DNA of 64,000 nt from Peronospora farinosa (lineage: Eukaryota > Oomycota > Peronosporomycetes > Peronosporales > Peronosporaceae), in contig CANTFK010000829.1 in the NCBI GenBank assembly GCA_947646735.1, positions 248,001 through 312,000 of the forward strand, read 5' to 3'. Positions 59,362-64,000 of the stretch are shown in pieces. The notes under the pieces are model-generated. The model was not told the DNA's origin. It was given only the letters and a program-made list of their open reading frames with translations, and ran no database searches. The translations under genes and the position numbers were made by a program. Position 1 is the first letter of the stretch, and each line of letters begins with the position of its first letter.

Positions 59362-61299
59362 ATGGACGACATCGAGGACATAATCAATGAGGAGGATCTA
59401 GATCGTACTACCATAAGCTCCGTTCGCACGTTGATGGTAGCGCCAAAGCCTATTTTCCAGCAGACGTCAATGGACAGTACAGCCAGTAGTAGTAGGTCTG
59501 ACATGGACACGAAGGAAGAAGAGACCAGTGTCCCTGGTACTCAGCTCATCTGGATCAAAACGTACGGTTGCTCGCACAATGTGAGTGATTCTGAATACAT
59601 GCAGGGTGTACTCGCGAGCTACGGCTACCGATTCACACAGGACCCGGACGCGGCACAGCTCTGGCTGCTTAATAGCTGCACCGTGAAAGACCCATCCCAA
59701 GCCGCCTTTATGCACTTGGTTGTCAAGGGCCGCAAGCAGAACAAGGCTGTGGTCGTAGCTGGTTGTGTGCCACAAGCTGACAGACACCTTAAGGGCCTGG
59801 AGGATGTCAGCATTGTAGGCATCCAGCAAGTGGATCGAGTTGTGGAGGTCGTAGAGGAAACGCTTAAGGGCCATACAGTGCGACTTTTGTCCAAGAACCG
59901 ACTGCCGGAACTAGACCTGCCCAAGATCCGCAAGAACCCGATGGTGGAGATTATTCCATTGAGCACGGGGTGTCTGGGTGCGTGCACGTACTGCAAGACA
60001 CGTCATGCACGTGGTAAATTAGGGAGTTACACGATCGAAGCAATTGTTTCAAGAGCGCAGGCGGTGATTAATGAAGGTGTGACGGAGATTTGGCTGTCAA
60101 GTGAAGATACGGGAGCATATGGCATTGACATTGGCACTGATTTACCCACACTTCTGCACAAGCTACTGGAAGTTGTGCCTGACGGTATCATGCTTCGAGT
60201 GGGGATGACGAATCCCCCATACATTCTGGATCATCTGGATGCTATTGCTGAAGTGCTGAAACATGACCGAGTCTACTCGTTCCTGCATGTGCCTGTGCAA
60301 TCTGGTAGTGATGACGTACTGCTGGCCATGAACCGCGAGTACACGAGGGATGACTTCCGTCGTGTTGCTGACAAGCTGCTTGCCAAAGTACCGGACCTCA
60401 CGCTGGCAACCGACATCATCTGCGGCTTTCCTACAGAGACCGAGGAACATTTTGACGAAACGATGGAGCTTGTCGAGAACTACCGCTTTCACATTATGAA
60501 TATTTCACAGTTTTACCCTCGACCAGGAACACCAGCAGCTAAGATGAAACGTGTCCCGACACAGGTGGTCAAGAACCGCAGTCGCAAGCTTACTAAGCTC
60601 TTTGAAACGTTCGAGCCGTACACACACCTTGTAAACACGACACAAAAGGTATGGGTGAACACTGAGGTATCGGATGATAAGAAGCATACAGTGGCACACA
60701 CCAAGAATTACACCAAGGTTCTGCTTCCACGTGATGATTCTCTCATCGGATGCACGGCGAAAGTACGTGTCCTTACCGCGGCACGCTTTCACATCACGGG
60801 TGAAGTGATCTTACGTTCCCAGCCCGCTACTATAGCGGCGGCTGTCATACGCGAGCAGATGCGGACTGAAGGAAACTTGTTGGCGGTGGATCGATCCAAT
60901 GCGTTATCTAAAGCAAAGGTGACTACTGCATCCTCTTGCCAAAGCGACGACAGCTGTGGTGGCCATGGCCACGATCGATTGCACGACGATGATGATCACC
61001 TTCGTGGTGAAGAAGAATGCTGTGGTGGCAGCGGATCATGCTGCACTTTTGGTGATAATGATAAGGGCAGTGGAGGCAAGGACGGTTCGAAATCATTAGA
61101 AAAGAGGAATGGAGCCAAGGAGTTTGTGCGAAAGAAGAAGCACGTAGATTCAAGTGCAGCTGGAATGGTATCTACAATCACGACGGCATCGACGACGAAA
61201 TGGAACAGAGTGTGGGATGATAAGGTGGCGCTAGCTGCACTCGCCACGCTAATGGTGTCGGTGTCCATCATTGGAGCTCGTGTGTTTACGCGCAAGTAG
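59362..61299 (+). CDS. CDKAL1: CDKAL1-like tRNA methylthiotransferase
   Basis: This intronless protein has 645 aa from the ATG at 59362. The N-terminal UPF0004 domain has the three cluster cysteines (KTYGCSHN, NSCTVK, AGCVPQ). The radical-SAM domain has CLGACTYC at about 204-211 and the family block HARGKLGSY. A TRAM-like RNA-binding part follows (about 410-480). The enzyme converts t6A37 to ms2t6A37 in tRNAs reading ANN codons, using two iron-sulfur clusters and SAM. The C-terminal 110 residues differ from the core: a Cys/His/Asp-rich segment (about 533-572, with HGHD, DDDDH, ECC, CC) and then a hydrophobic tail anchor (about 623-640). A tail anchor is known for human CDKAL1, which sits on the ER. 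Confidence 0.93.
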   Translation: MDDIEDIINEEDLDRTTISSVRTLMVAPKPIFQQTSMDSTASSSRSDMDTKEEETSVPGTQLIWIKTYGCSHNVSDSEYMQGVLASYGYRFTQDPDAAQLWLLNSCTVKDPSQAAFMHLVVKGRKQNKAVVVAGCVPQADRHLKGLEDVSIVGIQQVDRVVEVVEETLKGHTVRLLSKNRLPELDLPKIRKNPMVEIIPLSTGCLGACTYCKTRHARGKLGSYTIEAIVSRAQAVINEGVTEIWLSSEDTGAYGIDIGTDLPTLLHKLLEVVPDGIMLRVGMTNPPYILDHLDAIAEVLKHDRVYSFLHVPVQSGSDDVLLAMNREYTRDDFRRVADKLLAKVPDLTLATDIICGFPTETEEHFDETMELVENYRFHIMNISQFYPRPGTPAAKMKRVPTQVVKNRSRKLTKLFETFEPYTHLVNTTQKVWVNTEVSDDKKHTVAHTKNYTKVLLPRDDSLIGCTAKVRVLTAARFHITGEVILRSQPATIAAAVIREQMRTEGNLLAVDRSNALSKAKVTTASSCQSDDSCGGHGHDRLHDDDDHLRGEEECCGGSGSCCTFGDNDKGSGGKDGSKSLEKRNGAKEFVRKKKHVDSSAAGMVSTITTASTTKWNRVWDDKVALAALATLMVSVSIIGARVFTRK

Positions 61300-61604
61300 T
61301 TCGAATTGTGTCGTGGATACAGCTACTCAAAAAACAAGCAGGGGTCCTGCGAAAGTAGGCGTAAGTCTCCAATATACTAAAGATAATAGCTGTTTCGACT
61401 AAAACGTCGTGTTATTTTGAGCTTTATTTGCATGGGTCCACAATTTGGTAAATCTAGTTCTTTTTCGTAGGTAAAGTTGTGTACGAGTTGTGTTCCACCT
61501 TCTCCTTTTCTTGTACCCAAAATTATGCGCATAATTTTAGGTCAATCGTAATTTGGGGGGAGGGGGTGTTATTTACCAGTTAGAAGGCAGGAAGGAGGTA
61601 AAAT
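61300..61604. promoter_or_regulatory. PP6 upstream region with 20-bp perfect palindrome
   Basis: A perfect 20-base palindrome at 61519-61538 (half-site AAAATTATGC) lies 67-86 bases before the ATG at 61605. It is followed by a G-rich run at 61555-61566 (six G, A, five G). Both sit where a core promoter or 5' UTR is expected. Confidence 0.5.
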
Positions 61605-62735
61605 ATGACGAGCGTGAACGACGTGGCGCTGGAGGAGATTAAGCCCTTTAGTAGTGGCAGTGGCCCTGACCAGTGGATTGAGAATCTACGCAATGGCAAA
61701 TTATTGAGTGAACTCGAGCTCAAGCAGGTGTGTGAAACTGTCAAGATGCTGCTCATTGAGGAGTCCAACGTACAGCCCGTGAGCAGTCCCGTAACAGTGT
61801 GCGGTGACATCCACGGCCAATTCTTTGACCTGCTGGAGCTTTTTCGCTGTGGTGGTGATATTCACGACACTAATTACATTTTTATGGTGCGTAGTTTATT
61901 CTCCTTTGTTCTTTTTTTGAAGGAGATGAGGAAAAACGTTTAATGATAGAGTGTGATTTGTATTGTACCTTTCTAGGGTGACTTTGTGGACCGTGGACAC
62001 AATAGTGTAGAGACTTTTGAGCTTTTGTTGTGTCTCAAGGCATGCTATCCAGACCGTATTACGCTCTTGCGTGGCAATCACGAGTGCCGACAGATCACAC
62101 AGGTTTACGGCTTTTATGAGGAATGCGTGCGCAAGTACGGCAATGCCAATCCTTGGAAGTTCTGCACGGACGTGTTTGACTATCTCAACTTGGCTGCCAT
62201 CATTGACGGACGCGTACTGTGTGTGCACGGCGGCTTATCGCCAGAGCTTCGCACGCTTGACCAGATCCGGACAATACAACGTCAGCAGGAGATTCCGCAT
62301 GAAGGATCGTTCTGTGACCTCATGTGGTCCGACCCGGAGGATATTGAGACGTGGGCAATGAGTCCGCGTGGCGCTGGCTATTTGTTTGGCGCCAAGGTTA
62401 CGCAAGAGTTCAGCCAGATTAACGGACTCGACCTCATTTGTCGTGCACATCAGCTTGTGCAGGAAGGTTACAAGTACATGTTCGACAATAGTCTCGTGAC
62501 GGTCTGGTCGGCGCCCAACTACTGCTACCGGTGCGGTAATGTGGCAGCCATCCTGTCATTCGATGAAAACCTCGAGCGTGATTTCAAGTTGTTTCGTGAG
62601 GTACGATGAGTAATGCTTTTGTGCTATTCGGTCGTTTTTAGTGCTCACGATGCGATGGTTATTTTTTGACTGGTTCAGGTTGCTGAATCATCGGACGGCT
62701 TTAATCAGCGTGCGCTGGTGCCGTACTTCTTGTAA
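61605..62735 (+). CDS. PPP6C: Protein phosphatase PP6-type catalytic subunit
   Basis: Exons 61605-61886, 61977-62600 and 62679-62735 join in phase 0 (90- and 78-nt introns), giving 320 aa. All PPP-family metal and phosphate motifs are present: GDIHGQ, GDFVDRG, RGNHE and the HGGLSP loop. The protein ends in PYFL, the carboxymethylated tail of PP2A/PP4/PP6. The [18 protein letters not shown] and FGAKVTQEF segments look more like PP6 than PP4 or PP2A, although GYLFG and [12 protein letters not shown] recall PP4. The N-terminal 30 residues are longer than in human PP6. These Ser/Thr phosphatases act with regulatory subunits in cell-cycle and secretory control. The short last exon is supported by the conserved ending. 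Confidence 0.9.
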
Positions 62736-62958
62736 ATGGATACGACGTCTCGTGCTCTAACGCGCTGGGATTGGTGAATTGCGTGTTGCATGCCTTCTTG
62801 TCATTCATTTGCCACCACGCGGGTCGCTCTTATACTCTCTTTACATCGAAAAGGGACAAGGACGTTAGTAGATAGATGGGAGTTTGATCGGACAGATCCT
62901 TTAATATATGATTTTCTTGGTTACCAAAACATGTATTCGCTTTGCGTGTAACGTTACC

Positions 62959-64000
62959 TCATGACGGGCGTGAGAGCGGCGATACATGTATCACCTCTGG
63001 CTCCAACATCCAGCTTGCCTGCACAGAATACTCAAACTCCCACCCGTAGCCAGCTCCACCATATTCCCCAAGCCGATTCAAGCAAACCATACCTCCCAGA
63101 AAGTAGGGGTAAACTGCCGCAATTCGGTGAAGGGCGTGTTCACATGCTTTCCGCGGCTATCGAACAAGACGTCAGTCAGTATGACAAACATTATGCACTG
63201 CTACACTTATGTAGGACTCTCACATGGACACCTCTCTTCATTTCTTGAACAGCAAAAAATGAGGGCAAAAAGCGCATCATCACATCACCGTCTCCAGTCG
63301 CAGCAGCTCCGCCAATGGATGAGTCCACATAAGCTCCAGCACCTGCCACTGCAGCATCACCAACACGTCTTAAAGATAGCATATTGTCAGCGTTGAAATA
63401 CGATAGGAGAAACAAGCCAGTGCTATCAAAACTCACCCTGCAATTTTATGCATTGCTCCGTTGGAGCTAGTTCCAGCTGCCATGTGTCCATTCTCTGCTA
63501 AAACCACCATCCCAATGGTGTCATGGTTCCCTGTCGTGATCAACCTTTCTACAGCAGCATTGTTCTGTCTGCTAGTCGAACGCAGCAACGATTGGCCTTG
63601 TAGTCCCGTATACACTTTACGTTGCGACGTCAATGGCTTATACGGTGGACACGAATTGTTTTTCCCTACAACGTTGCGGAAATAGTTGGGCTGGCACTTG
63701 TTATCAAGCCAGTTTTCGTAAATCTCGCGCGAGTGCGGCGTGTCTAGCGGCGTCTCCTCGAACCCCATCATCTTGGCAAACGCCAGCGCACCGTCTCCAG
63801 CCAAAATGCTGTGAGACGAGTGCTCCATAACTGCGCGTGCTACTTTGATTGCAGGTTTCACACGTCGCAACTGCGCCACTGCGCCCATTTCCATCGTGGA
63901 CCCATCCAAGATCATGGCGTCCAAAGTCGTCTCCCCGCTAGAGTCTGGGCTACCTCCGTAGCCAACTGTAAAGTCGCATTGGTCCACTTCGCAGCGATTA
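62959..64000 (-). CDS. AGA: Glycosylasparaginase (aspartylglucosaminidase), 5' end missing
   Basis: Exons from the window edge (64000) to 63437, then 63368-63224 and 63156-62959, join in frame (68- and 67-nt introns, phases 2 and 0) and end at a TGA. The sequence has [18 protein letters not shown] and [19 protein letters not shown]. The autocleavage/catalytic Thr lies in [10 protein letters not shown], and [21 protein letters not shown] follows. These are the hallmarks of the N-terminal nucleophile hydrolase that cleaves the GlcNAc-Asn bond of N-glycoproteins in lysosomes. The protein's first residues and signal peptide lie beyond the window. The gene is convergent with the PP6 gene, 223 bases apart. 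Confidence 0.92.

Noticed and set aside
1..64000. tRNA genes, rRNA genes, CRISPR arrays and intact transposons
   Set aside because: I looked for cloverleaf-like, repeat-spacer and long terminal or inverted-repeat structures by eye and found none I could support; a dedicated scan would be more sensitive.

Overview
This is a compact, gene-dense nuclear window from a eukaryotic microbe, most probably an oomycete of the Phytophthora / downy-mildew type. Three things point there. Introns are very short: those resolved here by frame and splice sites run from 56 to 109 nt, begin GT (one GC) and end AG. Most genes have no or one intron and little space between them. Several domain combinations are ones I associate with oomycetes: FYVE-START proteins, START-PDZ proteins, PH/VPS9/PDZ proteins, a myosin with ankyrin repeats and a FYVE-like finger, and membrane-anchored TKL kinases. 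There are no ribosomal RNA genes, tRNAs, CRISPR arrays, intact transposons or viral genes that I can see. The genus cannot be fixed from the sequence alone.

Layout. 0-8 kb: glucosidase II beta (5' end only), an NIFK/Nop15-type nucleolar RRM protein behind a (CT)35 tract, a transposase-type HTH fused to a short-chain dehydrogenase, a conserved hypothetical, a phospholipase D relic, and a PPR-SMR protein. 8-28 kb: a PX protein; three tandem minus-strand genes for membrane-anchored proteins with two TRP14-like thioredoxin domains, plus a fourth copy at 26.6 kb; a large START-PDZ protein; a FYVE-START protein; an ACAP-type ArfGAP; BRX1. 28-41 kb: a multi-pass membrane TKL kinase, IMP dehydrogenase, a C2 protein, a PH-PH-VPS9-PDZ protein, isocitrate lyase, and a divergent mitochondrial cyclophilin. 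41-55 kb: a seven-exon palmitoyl-protein thioesterase, a PNRC/EDC1-like decapping-activator candidate, a small unknown gene, an MKP1-like phosphatase with a gelsolin-like tail, a repeat-rich SPK protein, a small PX protein, and a myosin-ankyrin-FYVE gene. 55-64 kb: ubiquitin E1, a CDKAL1-like tRNA methylthiotransferase, a PP6-type phosphatase, and the 3' part of glycosylasparaginase.

How the genes relate. There are no operons. Eight genes carry phosphoinositide- or membrane-lipid-linked domains (PX twice, START-PDZ, FYVE-START, BAR-PH-ArfGAP, C2, PH-VPS9, myosin-FYVE), so endosomal traffic is strongly represented. The strongest candidate for something undescribed is the four-gene family of secretory-pathway, double-domain TRP14-like proteins. 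All copies keep a CPYC/CPFC site in the second domain, while the first domain's site has decayed to different degrees. Close seconds are the HTH-dehydrogenase fusion whose catalytic Tyr has become His, and a cyclophilin that has lost its catalytic residues. All exon structures given here are manual inferences from frame and splice consensus.
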